Below the pieces are notes generated by a model. It saw only the letters and a list, made by a program, of their open reading frames with translations. It had not been told where the DNA came from and did not search any database. Of a DNA stretch of 64,000 bases, positions 45,258 through 54,999 are shown piece after piece. The stretch's first letter is position 1, and every line of letters starts with the position of its first letter. Source of the stretch: Methanoplanus endosymbiosus (GTDB lineage Archaea; Halobacteriota; Methanomicrobia; Methanomicrobiales; Methanomicrobiaceae); assembly GCF_024662215.1 (NCBI RefSeq), contig NZ_CP096115.1, positions 1,116,001 to 1,180,000 on the forward strand, written 5' to 3'. Both the position numbers and the translations under genes were made by a program.

Positions 45258-45899
45258 ATGAGCTTCTTCATCAGGACAAAAAAGAAATTAAAGAAAATAA
45301 TTTCCAGATTATTTAAGAAAAAACAGATGCGTATAGGCATTTACGGGCCTCCCAATGCAGGAAAGACAACACTCTCCAACCGTATTGTCAGAGACTGGAC
45401 AGGGGATGCAGTAGGGCCTGTAAGTGAAATACCACACGAAACACGCCGTGCCAGAAGAAAAGAGGGAGTCACAATTGCGGATGAAAAGGGCAATGCAATA
45501 ACAATTGATATTGTTGATACACCCGGAGTAACGACCAAGATTGACTACAAGGAATTCCTTGAATACGGCATTGAGTCTGAAGAGGCAGTCGTCAGGGCAC
45601 GTGAGGCAACCGAGGGGGTTGCTGAGGCTATGCACTGGTTAAGGGAGGATATTGAGGGTGTTATATACATGCTCGACTCAACTCAGGACCCTTTCATGCA
45701 GGTCAATATCATGCTTATCGGTATTATTGAGAGCAGGGGGCTGCCAGTAATAATTGTCGCCAATAAAAATGATCTGCCGGATGCATCCTCCACAAGAATA
45801 AAAAGCGCTTTCCCGCAGCACCCTGTAATTTCAATCTCAGGGCTTGAAGGCAATAATGTGGAAGAGCTGTACGAGAAAATGATCGATTTCTTCGGGTGA
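45258..45899 (+). CDS. Era-like GTPase (archaeal OapB-type)
   Basis: A 213-residue GTP-binding protein starting at ATG 45258, which has AGGAG 8 nt upstream; GTG 45201 would add 19 residues. A basic N-terminus (RTKKKLKKIISRLFKKKQ) precedes the G domain: G1 GPPNAGKTT, G3 DTPG, G4 NKND. Between G3 and G4 is an archaeal insertion (IDYKEFLEYGIESEEAVVRAREATEGVAEAMHWLR). It is followed by DUF2073 and zinc-ribbon genes in the same order as the haloarchaeal origin-associated oap genes, from recollection of that annotation. No orc1/cdc6 gene is visible here, so a link with replication is not supported locally. Confidence 0.85.
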   Translation: MSFFIRTKKKLKKIISRLFKKKQMRIGIYGPPNAGKTTLSNRIVRDWTGDAVGPVSEIPHETRRARRKEGVTIADEKGNAITIDIVDTPGVTTKIDYKEFLEYGIESEEAVVRAREATEGVAEAMHWLREDIEGVIYMLDSTQDPFMQVNIMLIGIIESRGLPVIIVANKNDLPDASSTRIKSAFPQHPVISISGLEGNNVEELYEKMIDFFG

Positions 45900-45904
45900 T
45901 TTGT

Positions 45905-46285
45905 ATGATTCAGGGAGTCCAGATAGATTTAATTTCTTCAGAACGTCTTGAGAATCTCACATCACTTGAAAAAATAAGGATGATTCTTGAAAAGGTTATC
46001 GATGGAAATGTTATCGTTCTTGAAAAAGGGCTTACGCCCGACGAGCAGAGTTTACTGATAGAGACAACTATGCGTGAGATAAAGCCGGACGGTTTTGCAG
46101 GAATTGAAATGGAGACTTATTCCAGTGAATCGGGTACACATCAGAAGAGCGGAGGGCTTTTCAGTGGACTTTTCGGGAAAAAAGATCACACTTCAGGCAG
46201 AATGACAGTAATCGGTCCTGCAAACCAGATGAAGACTCTGAAGAAGGACAAAAACCTTATAAGCGCCTGGGTATCATCCAGATAA
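45905..46285 (+). CDS. DUF2073 protein (OapA-type)
   Basis: A 126-residue protein of the DUF2073 family: IQGVQIDLISSERLENLTSLEKIRMILEKV and GNVIVLEKGLTPDEQSLLIETTMREIKPDGFAGIEMETY, then a Gly/Ser-rich loop and a C-terminal RMTVIGPANQMKTLKKD segment. I start at ATG 45905, with GGTGAT 4 nt upstream, rather than at GTG 45896. It overlaps or abuts the GTPase stop, so the two are translated together. Function is unknown; co-occurrence with the Era-like GTPase suggests a partner or regulator. Confidence 0.85.
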   Translation: MIQGVQIDLISSERLENLTSLEKIRMILEKVIDGNVIVLEKGLTPDEQSLLIETTMREIKPDGFAGIEMETYSSESGTHQKSGGLFSGLFGKKDHTSGRMTVIGPANQMKTLKKDKNLISAWVSSR

Positions 46286-46337
46286 CAGGAAGCATAATGA
46301 TCAGAGGTCCGGTAAAATTAAGGTGGATATTGTAAAG

Positions 46338-46775
46338 ATGCCTCATAAATGCACACAATGCGGAAGAGAATTTAAGGACGGCTCAACTGAAATCCTTAAT
46401 GGGTGCCCAAGCTGCGGCGGCAAAAAATTCCTTTACATAAATCCTGAAAACCTTCACCGGGATGTTTTGGAAGAGAAGAGTATAGAAGAAATTGCTGCCG
46501 AGACAGGTCAGGAGATCATTGAGATCAAAGAGCCGGAAGAGAAGAGAAATACAGATAGTAAAGACAGCGTAGAGAATGAGAACAGGAAGAACAGAAAGAA
46601 GATTGAACTCTACGACCGTGTTGAGAGCATCCGTGTGTTAAATCCGGGAACATATGAGCTGAATCTTGAAAAACTCGCCTCAAGCGATGGTATGGTCATG
46701 AAGATGGGAACGGATGGCAAATATGTTGTCGATATAATGTCAATGTCCAAATCCAAAAAGAAGAAGAAGAAGTGA
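46338..46775 (+). CDS. Zinc-ribbon protein with charged linker (OapC-type)
   Basis: A 145-residue protein starting at ATG 46338 (MPHKCTQCGREF), with AGGTGG about 11 nt upstream; GTG 46323 is an alternative. It has an N-terminal zinc ribbon (CTQCG...CPSCGG, Cys5, Cys8 and two later Cys), a highly charged Glu/Lys/Asn linker, then a conserved C-terminal domain VESIRVLNPGTYELNLEKLASSDGMVMKMGTDGKYVVDI and a poly-lysine tail. The tail and ribbon suggest nucleic-acid binding. It is the last gene of the Era/DUF2073 operon. Confidence 0.85.
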   Translation: MPHKCTQCGREFKDGSTEILNGCPSCGGKKFLYINPENLHRDVLEEKSIEEIAAETGQEIIEIKEPEEKRNTDSKDSVENENRKNRKKIELYDRVESIRVLNPGTYELNLEKLASSDGMVMKMGTDGKYVVDIMSMSKSKKKKKK

Positions 46776-46913
46776 CAGAACGATTAAATCACTATTAAAA
46801 ATATCAATATCTCTCTTTTACGAAATTTTCATACATTCTCCGGGCAGTATGTATATCATTCTAAGAGAAACTGTCACCTTAAAACTATAAAAAAAATAAA
46901 AGAACGGAGTTAT

Positions 46914-49900
46914 TTATTTATCCAGAGAATAACTGCTGATTCCACCATCGAAATAAGAATCACTGTTTTTGATCAGTCTGAGATTAAACACCCCTGAACC
47001 TTCAGACTGTGTAAGTCCGTTAAGAGTTACCTCTCTGCCATCATAGTCGAATATTATGGTTTCTCCATCGTATGACAACTGTGTCCATCCCACCTTATTT
47101 TTGGTTTCCAGAACAAGTGTGCTCTTTAGACCGCTGAATTTCGGGACATAGGGCTTTGGGAGACCCTCTTTCCCGATAGAATTGCCGTTTACATAGACAT
47201 CCACATCAGTAATGTTAAAACCATCCTGCCAGAGGCTTGTTCCGGAGATGAAAACACTTCCGTCTCTTATGTCTTTTGAAAGCTCAAACCTGACAATATC
47301 CCCGGATTCAAGAATATAACCATCAACTATGGTCTTCCCGTTATCTGTGTTTTCAATACTTATTGTAGGTATGATATACTGATCGCCTGTATCTTCCACA
47401 GTGAACTCAAGGTAATAATCCTTCTTAAGGGTAGCATCCTTGCTGTTATCAGAAATAAAGACTACATCATGAATATCTGAGGAAGTCGGATTTACAGTTA
47501 TCATATCAGCATATGTTTTTGTGGACTGCCCACCGGTTCCCGTTACAGTCAGTGTGACATCATAAGTTCCCGCACTGCTGTAGGTATGTGAAGGGTTCTC
47601 TTCCGTTGATGTCTCACCGTCACCAAAGTCCCAGAGCCATGAAGCTGGTGAATTTGTTGAACTGTCTGTGAAGGTTACTGTAAGTGGTGCATTGCCACTG
47701 GTTGTATCTGCCGTAAAGTCTGCAACAGGAGCAGGCGGTGGAGTGCAGGTATCATAGATCTCTCTGACCTGGTCATCTGTAAGGGCAATTGTATAGAGCA
47801 TCACTTCGTCCATCACACCTTTGTATCTGAAAAGATACGGAGAGTACATCTGCTGCATACCTATCGTCAGGGCATCGTCATTGGTGTCAAATGAATCCGG
47901 CAGGGATGAGGTGACAGTTCCGGCAGATTCACCGTTGATATACAGTTTAGCCACCCCGGTGTCAGTATCAGCAACAAAGGCAACATGCTGCCACTGTCCG
48001 TATTCATAGCCAAAACCTGTTGTACTGTACTCTTTATATCCTCCGTATTCTGTCTCAAATGATAACTCTGTACCTCCGTTAAGATTTCTTATGAATAATT
48101 CATAATTGTCCTCATCCTGAGATCCCTTGCATATAAGCGAGGTGAAATTCAGGAACTTAGTGACATCCATATCATCAGGGATTACCGGTGGTTCAGGCAT
48201 AAGCCATGCAGCATATGAGAGATAATCCGGTGCATCAAGGGTATCGTCATTGGGGACAAGCACATAGGTACTTGTTCCGTCAAAATACAGACCGTCACCG
48301 CAGGCACCGTCCACACGGGAATATGTACCCTTAATAGATCCGTCATTGTCATTGCCGGAGGAATCAGTGGCTGTGCCTCCTGAACCTTCATCAAACTTCC
48401 ACCATCCGGCAGGTGACGGAAGTCCGGTCACTGTGATAAATGAAGTCTTAACTTCTGTATCATAGCCACCCGCATTTCCGGCTCTCAGGCTTACATTATA
48501 CACTCCGTTTAAAGTATATTTGTGCTGCGGATTCTCTTCAATTGAGACAGTTCCGTCACCAAAGTCCCAGAACCATGTGTCAGGGGCATTTGTGGAGAGG
48601 TCAGTAAAGGTTACTGTCAGAGGAGCAGAACCGGTTGTTGTATCTGCCGAAAAGTCTGCAACAGGAGCAGGCACAGGTGTGCATTTACCATAGATCTCCT
48701 GCACCTGACCTGCTGTAAGAGCCGTTGTATAGAGCATCACTTCGTCAAGTTTCCCTTTGAAGTTAAAGGTCGCCCAGTCAGGATAACCACCAGAAATCTT
48801 CTGCATACCTATGTACACCGGCTCATCATTAGGAACTAATGAAGACGGCGTGTCAAAGGTACCCACACTGGCCCCGTCAATATATACTGTCCCGGTTCCG
48901 GCTCCTGTATCCACAACACATGCCAGATGCTGCCAGCGGTTGTATTCATACGGAACACCGGTAAGATGATCAAGACGCTCATTAACGGATTCAAATGTGA
49001 AACGACTTACAGTATCGGTTTTTTTCATGAAGAATTCATAATTGCCGTCTCCATTGTCTCCTTTGTCAAGAACAGAGATAGTATTCCTGTATTCATCCCA
49101 AATTCCTGATTTATTTATGGGCAGTTCAGGATATATCCATGCACACAGAGTCACCTTATCAGACGCATCAAGCGTTGCACTGTCAGGTACTGAGATATAG
49201 GTAGTCACACCATCAAAGTAGAGCGCATCTCCACAGGCTCCGGCCATGCGAGAGTACGTGCCCTGTATAGATCCGTCATTGTCATTGCCGGATGAATCAA
49301 TGGCTGTACTTCCTGAGGCTTCATCAAATGTCCACCATGCAGCAGGTGCAGGCCCTGACTGACACGCATCATCCTGGCAGAGAGGGATATCGTAGGTTCT
49401 TGCAATTGCTGACGATGACCATTCAAGGTGCAGGACTGCCATGCCGTTATTCTCAAACATCTTTACTTTTACCGGATGGCAACCTGCCGCCAGATATGTT
49501 GTTGCAGACTTTTCCTCAGGAATATGGTAACCGCCGTTATCTATGAGAGGAGGATCGGCATCGTCAGTATTATCAATCCAGAGATATGAACCGTCATCAG
49601 ATGTAAGATAGAATGTGTAATCACCCGCTTCTTCTATTATCAGGTACCCATCATATATCACACTGAACTGCTCAGTCTGACCTATAATTCCCTCAGGCCA
49701 GCCGGTTATATCAGTTCCATATCCACGCCATGAAACTCCGTTCGGATCAGCAAATCTGAGTCTTTCATCCGATCTTTCAACAGGTGTCCCTTCAAAGTTC
49801 CGGTTATCGAAATAATAACCTGTCAGTCCCGGCCTTGTGCATACCGGCACAGCACTCACGATAATATCTTCAGAGTGGGATTCTGATTCACCATATATAT

Positions 49901-51308
49901 CTGTAACTGTCAGGTTTACGGTATAACTGCCCGGATCTGTGAATATATGAACAGGGTTCTGCACAGTTGATGTTGTCCCGTCACCAAAGTCCCAGGACCA
50001 TCCGGTAACTGAGCCTGTCGAGGTATCTGTGAAGCTTACATTCAGCGGAGCCAAACCTAAGATAGGGTCTGCTGTAAATCCGGCATTTAACGGCCTGCAG
50101 CATTCATCCACACAGAATGAATCAACAAATATCCTGTCAAAGTCACTTGATTCCCACTCAAGCTGAAGCACTGCATGAACTTTTTTCTCATACATTTTAA
50201 TCTTCAGGGGATGGAAACCAACTGTCAGGTGTCTGTTACCGGATTTTTCTTCAGGGGAATGATCATCCCAGTTGTCAACAACCGGAGTATCCCCGTCACC
50301 CGTATTGTCAATCCAGAGCCTTGAACCATCATCTGATGTAAGATAGAATGTATAATCTGCCTCTTTGTCGATCATCAGGTAACCTTCATAGATTACACTG
50401 AAATCATCATCCCTGCCAATTATAGGATTTGGCCAGTCTGCAATATCGCTTACATAACCATAACGGTCTATGGCTTCCTGATCTGCAAATCTTATCACCT
50501 GATCAGTTCTTAATACCGGATTTCCGGTGAAATCATTGCTCCTGTAATAATATCCGGTAAGTCCCGAAACTTCACACGACTGTGAAGGCAGAACCGTAAT
50601 GTACCCGGATTTTGTCTTTGTCCCGTCACCATGAGCATTGGTGGCAGTAAGAGTTACTGTAAATGTCCCAAACGATGAGTAAATATGTGTTGGGTTCTGT
50701 TCTGATGATGTTGCACCGTCACCGAAATCCCACTGCCAGGACGATGGTTCATTTGATGATGAATCTGTAAAGTTAACAATCAGTGGTGCACCTCCGGAGA
50801 GCGGGGTTGCTGTAAAGTCTGCCACAGGAGGATTACCCGGTACATCAGTTGGTACCGGAGTTGGAATTTCTGTAACTACTTCAATCGGCTTACCTGCATC
50901 AGATCCCAAAAGATAAATGACACTGGGTTCTTCATAATTCTGATAACTGACAATCTGTATATCGTCCGGTTTTTCAGAAACATCCAGATAAATTTCTCCT
51001 CCGGTATCCCATTCACCCCAGTCTGAAGAACCATCATTATTTACAAACTGATCAGTAACATCCTCTCCTTCAACAATGATCTGTAATTTATCTTTCTCAA
51101 GGAAATCTCCGCCATCATTTCTCAGAACCAGTTTCAGCTGATCACCATCATAATAAGCACCAGTACTTATCACAACCGCAGGTGCCTGATCATCGCCGGA
51201 ATCTGTAACCATCGTTATTCCAATAAATCCTGCAATAACAACAAAAACAGCTACAAGCAATACAAATCCAATAGTTTCTGAAGCCGCTGCTTCTTCCCGG
51301 TAATACAT
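46914..51308 (-). CDS. Giant pilin-signal adhesin with PKD, PA14 and LamG domains
   Basis: A 1464-residue surface protein. The N-terminus (MYYREEAAASETIGFVLLVAVFVVIAGF) is a class III pilin-like signal and helix, so it is probably processed by the prepilin peptidase. Order of domains, in approximate residues: PKD 160-243, PA14 245-400, PKD 402-488, PA14 490-645, LamG-like 652-875, PKD 877-965, LamG-like 967-1190, PKD 1193-1280, unnamed beta domain to 1464. PKD copies show WDFGDG; PA14 copies show LTGYYYxxxxFxG and YTFYLTSDDGSxLWIDN. PA14 and LamG domains often bind carbohydrates. It follows two smaller pilin-like genes, so it may be a tip adhesin. Confidence 0.88.
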   Translation of the reverse strand: MYYREEAAASETIGFVLLVAVFVVIAGFIGITMVTDSGDDQAPAVVISTGAYYDGDQLKLVLRNDGGDFLEKDKLQIIVEGEDVTDQFVNNDGSSDWGEWDTGGEIYLDVSEKPDDIQIVSYQNYEEPSVIYLLGSDAGKPIEVVTEIPTPVPTDVPGNPPVADFTATPLSGGAPLIVNFTDSSSNEPSSWQWDFGDGATSSEQNPTHIYSSFGTFTVTLTATNAHGDGTKTKSGYITVLPSQSCEVSGLTGYYYRSNDFTGNPVLRTDQVIRFADQEAIDRYGYVSDIADWPNPIIGRDDDFSVIYEGYLMIDKEADYTFYLTSDDGSRLWIDNTGDGDTPVVDNWDDHSPEEKSGNRHLTVGFHPLKIKMYEKKVHAVLQLEWESSDFDRIFVDSFCVDECCRPLNAGFTADPILGLAPLNVSFTDTSTGSVTGWSWDFGDGTTSTVQNPVHIFTDPGSYTVNLTVTDIYGESESHSEDIIVSAVPVCTRPGLTGYYFDNRNFEGTPVERSDERLRFADPNGVSWRGYGTDITGWPEGIIGQTEQFSVIYDGYLIIEEAGDYTFYLTSDDGSYLWIDNTDDADPPLIDNGGYHIPEEKSATTYLAAGCHPVKVKMFENNGMAVLHLEWSSSAIARTYDIPLCQDDACQSGPAPAAWWTFDEASGSTAIDSSGNDNDGSIQGTYSRMAGACGDALYFDGVTTYISVPDSATLDASDKVTLCAWIYPELPINKSGIWDEYRNTISVLDKGDNGDGNYEFFMKKTDTVSRFTFESVNERLDHLTGVPYEYNRWQHLACVVDTGAGTGTVYIDGASVGTFDTPSSLVPNDEPVYIGMQKISGGYPDWATFNFKGKLDEVMLYTTALTAGQVQEIYGKCTPVPAPVADFSADTTTGSAPLTVTFTDLSTNAPDTWFWDFGDGTVSIEENPQHKYTLNGVYNVSLRAGNAGGYDTEVKTSFITVTGLPSPAGWWKFDEGSGGTATDSSGNDNDGSIKGTYSRVDGACGDGLYFDGTSTYVLVPNDDTLDAPDYLSYAAWLMPEPPVIPDDMDVTKFLNFTSLICKGSQDEDNYELFIRNLNGGTELSFETEYGGYKEYSTTGFGYEYGQWQHVAFVADTDTGVAKLYINGESAGTVTSSLPDSFDTNDDALTIGMQQMYSPYLFRYKGVMDEVMLYTIALTDDQVREIYDTCTPPPAPVADFTADTTSGNAPLTVTFTDSSTNSPASWLWDFGDGETSTEENPSHTYSSAGTYDVTLTVTGTGGQSTKTYADMITVNPTSSDIHDVVFISDNSKDATLKKDYYLEFTVEDTGDQYIIPTISIENTDNGKTIVDGYILESGDIVRFELSKDIRDGSVFISGTSLWQDGFNITDVDVYVNGNSIGKEGLPKPYVPKFSGLKSTLVLETKNKVGWTQLSYDGETIIFDYDGREVTLNGLTQSEGSGVFNLRLIKNSDSYFDGGISSYSLDK

Positions 51309-51349
51309 AACATCACTCCCACTTAACAGAAAATTTTGTCAGAAAATTT

Positions 51350-52207
51350 TTATTTATTGTTCCTTGAAACCAAAAACATACCATTGGTCATGTAAGTCGT
51401 CCCTTCCGTCTCATTATAGCCAATAATAGAAAGGGATACATTTGCGGGCAGATCACTAGTTGACAATAGTACCTGTAATCCGCTAATCACAGCCTGATAA
51501 TCCACATTGTCTGTGGTATCCATGGTCTGAGCAATTGCATCCTTTGCACCACCATCACCGGTATGGTCATAATCATAATACACAATATCAACACGATCCG
51601 CAACAAATACTGACTTATCGATTGTAACATTAAGAACAGGCTCATTCATTCGGACCTCAAATTCAACTGCAAGTTCGTCTTCATCATTTGTTATTTCAAT
51701 TGGAGACTCAGTAATATTTATATCATCACCACCCGTTGAGGTTCCAATATCACCAATTACTGATACATTCGCAACCGTCTGATTGGAATATAATACAGGC
51801 GATGACGACAGCAGAGTCTCAGTATCACCGCCGATATAGACAATCTTTGTACCAATGGGCATTCCCGGACCTACATATTTTATGCCATCACCCGGAGACC
51901 ACGTCCCGCCGGAGGGTGCTGAAAAATCACCCGGCACATATCCATTACCGTCATTAAGATCAACCAAAACCCTGTATTCTCCAGACTTAAGGGAGTCACC
52001 CCCGTTATTATAAAGGTAAAATTCACCGGTTCCGGATTTACCTGCCAAAATATCAACTACAGGTACCACTTCAGATGGTGCCGATGAAAAAAGCATTACT
52101 GATATTACTGCAATCCCTATTACCGAGAGAGATACAAGTAGTATCGCCCCGATTACTTCACTTACGCCCTCATCAGAGACCGGTTCCGGACATTTTTTTA
52201 TCATCAC
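51350..52207 (-). CDS. Type IV pilin-like protein
   Basis: A 285-residue protein with an archaeal class III signal: DEGVSEVIGAILLVSLSVIGIAVISVML (about residues 12-40), typical of archaeal adhesive pilins. The rest is a secreted beta-rich domain with many Asp, Gly and Asn residues and several potential N-glycosylation sites (NVS, NIT, NVT). It is the second gene of a three-gene pilin-like cluster, between a similar gene upstream and the giant adhesin 41 bp downstream. No pilus assembly ATPase or prepilin peptidase gene is in the window. Confidence 0.85.
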   Translation of the reverse strand: MMIKKCPEPVSDEGVSEVIGAILLVSLSVIGIAVISVMLFSSAPSEVVPVVDILAGKSGTGEFYLYNNGGDSLKSGEYRVLVDLNDGNGYVPGDFSAPSGGTWSPGDGIKYVGPGMPIGTKIVYIGGDTETLLSSSPVLYSNQTVANVSVIGDIGTSTGGDDINITESPIEITNDEDELAVEFEVRMNEPVLNVTIDKSVFVADRVDIVYYDYDHTGDGGAKDAIAQTMDTTDNVDYQAVISGLQVLLSTSDLPANVSLSIIGYNETEGTTYMTNGMFLVSRNNK

Positions 52208-52254
52208 AGCACCTCACACAATAATTAATATATTGTATATCATAAATCAGCAGA

Positions 52255-53223
52255 TCACTCCAGAGAAGAAGCAACATTCTGGAGTGTAACCGAGAAATTC
52301 GCATTATAGATACTCAACTGAACATCGTCTCCCGTACTGCCGGGCGGACCTAATATATCAATCTTTACAGAGCGGGAACCCGGAAAGGTAATATCATACC
52401 AGTCCGGATTATAAACTCCCTCCCGCCAGAGAGCACTTTGAAACACTTTCTTCCAGACTACAGCCTCAAGACTGTCCTTAACAGTCAGCTCAATCTGAAC
52501 ACTCTGAGCACTCACAGTACCGGGAGGATACTGGCCCTCATTTTTATACCTTGTATCGGCCATAACCGGTCCTGAACCCCCGACACTCTGGCTGATAGTA
52601 GGGCACTTTACTGATACAGGAATTATATATACACCCAGTTTAGTTCCACCATCCAGCCCATAAAATGAAACAGTAGGATCAACCCTTGCAGTCACACCAT
52701 CTGTCTGTTTCAGGAAAACGCCACCCATCTGATAATAGTATTCCTGATCGAGCCAGTAATTATTCTGAGAATTATAACTCATTTTTCCGATATCCTTGTC
52801 AAATACAGGATTTGCAGCATCATTATTTTTAGTAATTAATATATGACCGTCACTCTGGTTAACAGTCATATAACCTGCTGAGGGTACCGGGAAAAAAAGA
52901 GGCGCAATACCACTCCCCCCAGTCTTAAATCCGCCTCCTGTGCCCATTACAAAAGATGTACCAAGGTTTATGCCATAGGGACTGAAATTTACATTAGCTC
53001 CGGAGTTCTCAACTCCAAGAGAATTTATCCACAATGAATCAAGAGATATCTTATAATCGACAAAACGGTCTTTTATCCCGTTCATATGGTCTATTTCATC
53101 CATCTCTCCCTGGACCGGCACTTCATAAACAACATACATAGACATAGCTATAGTTAAAAGACCAAGTATCAGAATAAAACCTACAACCTCAGAGAGTGCC
53201 TCTTCCCGGACAAAAAATTTCAT
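52255..53223 (-). CDS. Pilin-like secreted protein, first gene of the cluster
   Basis: A 322-residue protein with a class III-type N-terminus: REEALSEVVGFILILGLLTIAMSMYVVY (about residues 6-33). The remaining extracellular domain is rich in Gly, Ser and Asn and contains YKISLDSLWINSLGVENSGANVNFSPYGINLG. I recognise the architecture as an archaeal pilin-like protein found beside other such genes, but not a specific family with known function. The short gap (47 bp) to the next gene supports one transcript for all three. Confidence 0.8.
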   Translation of the reverse strand: MKFFVREEALSEVVGFILILGLLTIAMSMYVVYEVPVQGEMDEIDHMNGIKDRFVDYKISLDSLWINSLGVENSGANVNFSPYGINLGTSFVMGTGGGFKTGGSGIAPLFFPVPSAGYMTVNQSDGHILITKNNDAANPVFDKDIGKMSYNSQNNYWLDQEYYYQMGGVFLKQTDGVTARVDPTVSFYGLDGGTKLGVYIIPVSVKCPTISQSVGGSGPVMADTRYKNEGQYPPGTVSAQSVQIELTVKDSLEAVVWKKVFQSALWREGVYNPDWYDITFPGSRSVKIDILGPPGSTGDDVQLSIYNANFSVTLQNVASSLE

Positions 53224-53451
53224 GATCCCGTTATCTCCGTAATATTATCTTATTTTATAATAAACCATCCCTAAATGCAAGAATTATGGATCATAACCCA
53301 ATTCAGACCATAAAGAATCCCATTATATTAATCAGATCTTACAACTATCATACATATAATATCAATACCCAATAATGATACAGCACCGATCTTCAGACGT
53401 AATGATCAAACCTACATATTGTTAATCTTAAACTGATAATATATAAGCGAC

Positions 53452-54999
53452 ATGCAGAAACAAGGTGACAATTCAACAGATAAAATACAGATACACTGGG
53501 CAGATGTGATTGCATCAAAGGTTGATGCAACCGTCCCGCACAGAATTGCAACGGGCATCACCCCGTCCGGGCCTATACACATAGGAAATATGCGCGAGGT
53601 GCTCACCGGAGATATAGTATATAAGGCAATGACTGACAGGGGAATTGATGCCGAACTTATATACAATGCAGACGATTTTGACCCTCTAAGGAAGGTCTAT
53701 CCTTTCCTCCCGGAAAGTTATACAGAATATATCGGAATGCCAATATGTGACATACCATGCCCCTGCGGAAAGCATGAGAGTTACGCAGACCATTTCCTCG
53801 AACCATTCCTGAAATCACTTGAGGAACTTGATGTAAAGCCAAAAGTTCTGAAATCAAGTGAATTATACAGAACAGGAAAATATACAGAACAGGTAAAGAC
53901 TGTCCTTGGAAAGAGCACTGAAATTAAGGAAATTCTTGAGCGCGTATCCGGCAGGACGCTTCCGGACTCATGGGTGCCATTCTACCCAATATGCAAAGGG
54001 TGCAGAAAAATAAGCAATGCAGAGATCCTTGAGCATATTCCGGAGAAGAACCTTGTCAAATATAAATGTGAATGCGGACACGTTGACTACTGCGACTACT
54101 CCAAAGGCGAGGGAAAACTTGTATGGCGTGTTGACTGGCCGATGAGATGGTCAGCACTCGGAGTAACCGTTGAACCGTTCGGAAAGGATCACTCCGCAGC
54201 CGGAGGTTCATATGACACCGGAAAAGAGATTGTAGAGAAGATCTTTGGCGGCAGTGCACCTTTCCCAATCCAGTATGAATGGATCAGCCTTAAGGGTAAG
54301 GGCGCAATGGCATCATCAACAGGCGTTGCAATATCAATAGAGTCAATGCTTGAGATAGTGCCGCCCGATGTGCTAAGGTACCTGATAGTCAGAACAAAAC
54401 CTGAAAAGGCAATCAGCTTTGATCCGGGAATGGGACTTCTGACACTTATAGATGAATATGCAAGATTATCCGATAAGGGAGAAGGACGCGAATATGAACT
54501 ATCCGCAATATCAGATGTGGCAACCGACATACCGTTCAAGCACCTTGTAACAGTCGTGCAGATTGCACAGGATAACGATGCAATATTTGATATACTGAAG
54601 AGAAGCGGATATGATGTCAAAAACCGGGATGCTGTCCTTAGAAGAGCAGAGAGGGCAAAGATCTGGGTTGGAAAATACGCACCTGACATGGTAAAATTCA
54701 CAGTAAGAAAAGAGCTTCCTGAAGAAGTACTCTCATTCAGTGCGGCAGACATTGATGCACTGACCCTGCTTATTGAAAAATACGCAGCACTGAAGGAATG
54801 GAAAGCCGAATTCCTCCATAATGCAATATACGATCTCGGCAATGAAACAGGTGCAAACCCGAAAGATATCTTCACATGCATTTACATGGCAATTCTCGGA
54901 CAGAAGAGAGGCCCGCGTGCAGGATGGTTTATTGAGGCACTCGGACAGGATTTCGTTATGAAAAGGCTTCTTGAGACGGTGAATGCAGGTGCTCAGTAA
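53452..54999 (+). CDS. lysK: Lysyl-tRNA synthetase, class I
   Basis: A 515-residue class I LysRS, the archaeal type rather than the bacterial and eukaryotic class II enzyme. HIGH-like motif: ITPSGPIHIGNMRE (about residues 36-49). The second signature is in ISLKGKGAMASSTG (about 280-293). Cysteine pairs (CPCGKHE, CKGC, CECGH) suggest a zinc-binding insert. No Shine-Dalgarno sequence is clear before ATG 53452. It is the first gene of an overlapping unit with a radical SAM protein and UppS. It lies opposite the pilin cluster across a 228-bp gap. Confidence 0.95.
   Translation: MQKQGDNSTDKIQIHWADVIASKVDATVPHRIATGITPSGPIHIGNMREVLTGDIVYKAMTDRGIDAELIYNADDFDPLRKVYPFLPESYTEYIGMPICDIPCPCGKHESYADHFLEPFLKSLEELDVKPKVLKSSELYRTGKYTEQVKTVLGKSTEIKEILERVSGRTLPDSWVPFYPICKGCRKISNAEILEHIPEKNLVKYKCECGHVDYCDYSKGEGKLVWRVDWPMRWSALGVTVEPFGKDHSAAGGSYDTGKEIVEKIFGGSAPFPIQYEWISLKGKGAMASSTGVAISIESMLEIVPPDVLRYLIVRTKPEKAISFDPGMGLLTLIDEYARLSDKGEGREYELSAISDVATDIPFKHLVTVVQIAQDNDAIFDILKRSGYDVKNRDAVLRRAERAKIWVGKYAPDMVKFTVRKELPEEVLSFSAADIDALTLLIEKYAALKEWKAEFLHNAIYDLGNETGANPKDIFTCIYMAILGQKRGPRAGWFIEALGQDFVMKRLLETVNAGAQ

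Noticed and set aside
54189-54881. 230-codon minus-strand frame
   Set aside because: Antisense to class I LysRS, whose frame has clear catalytic motifs.
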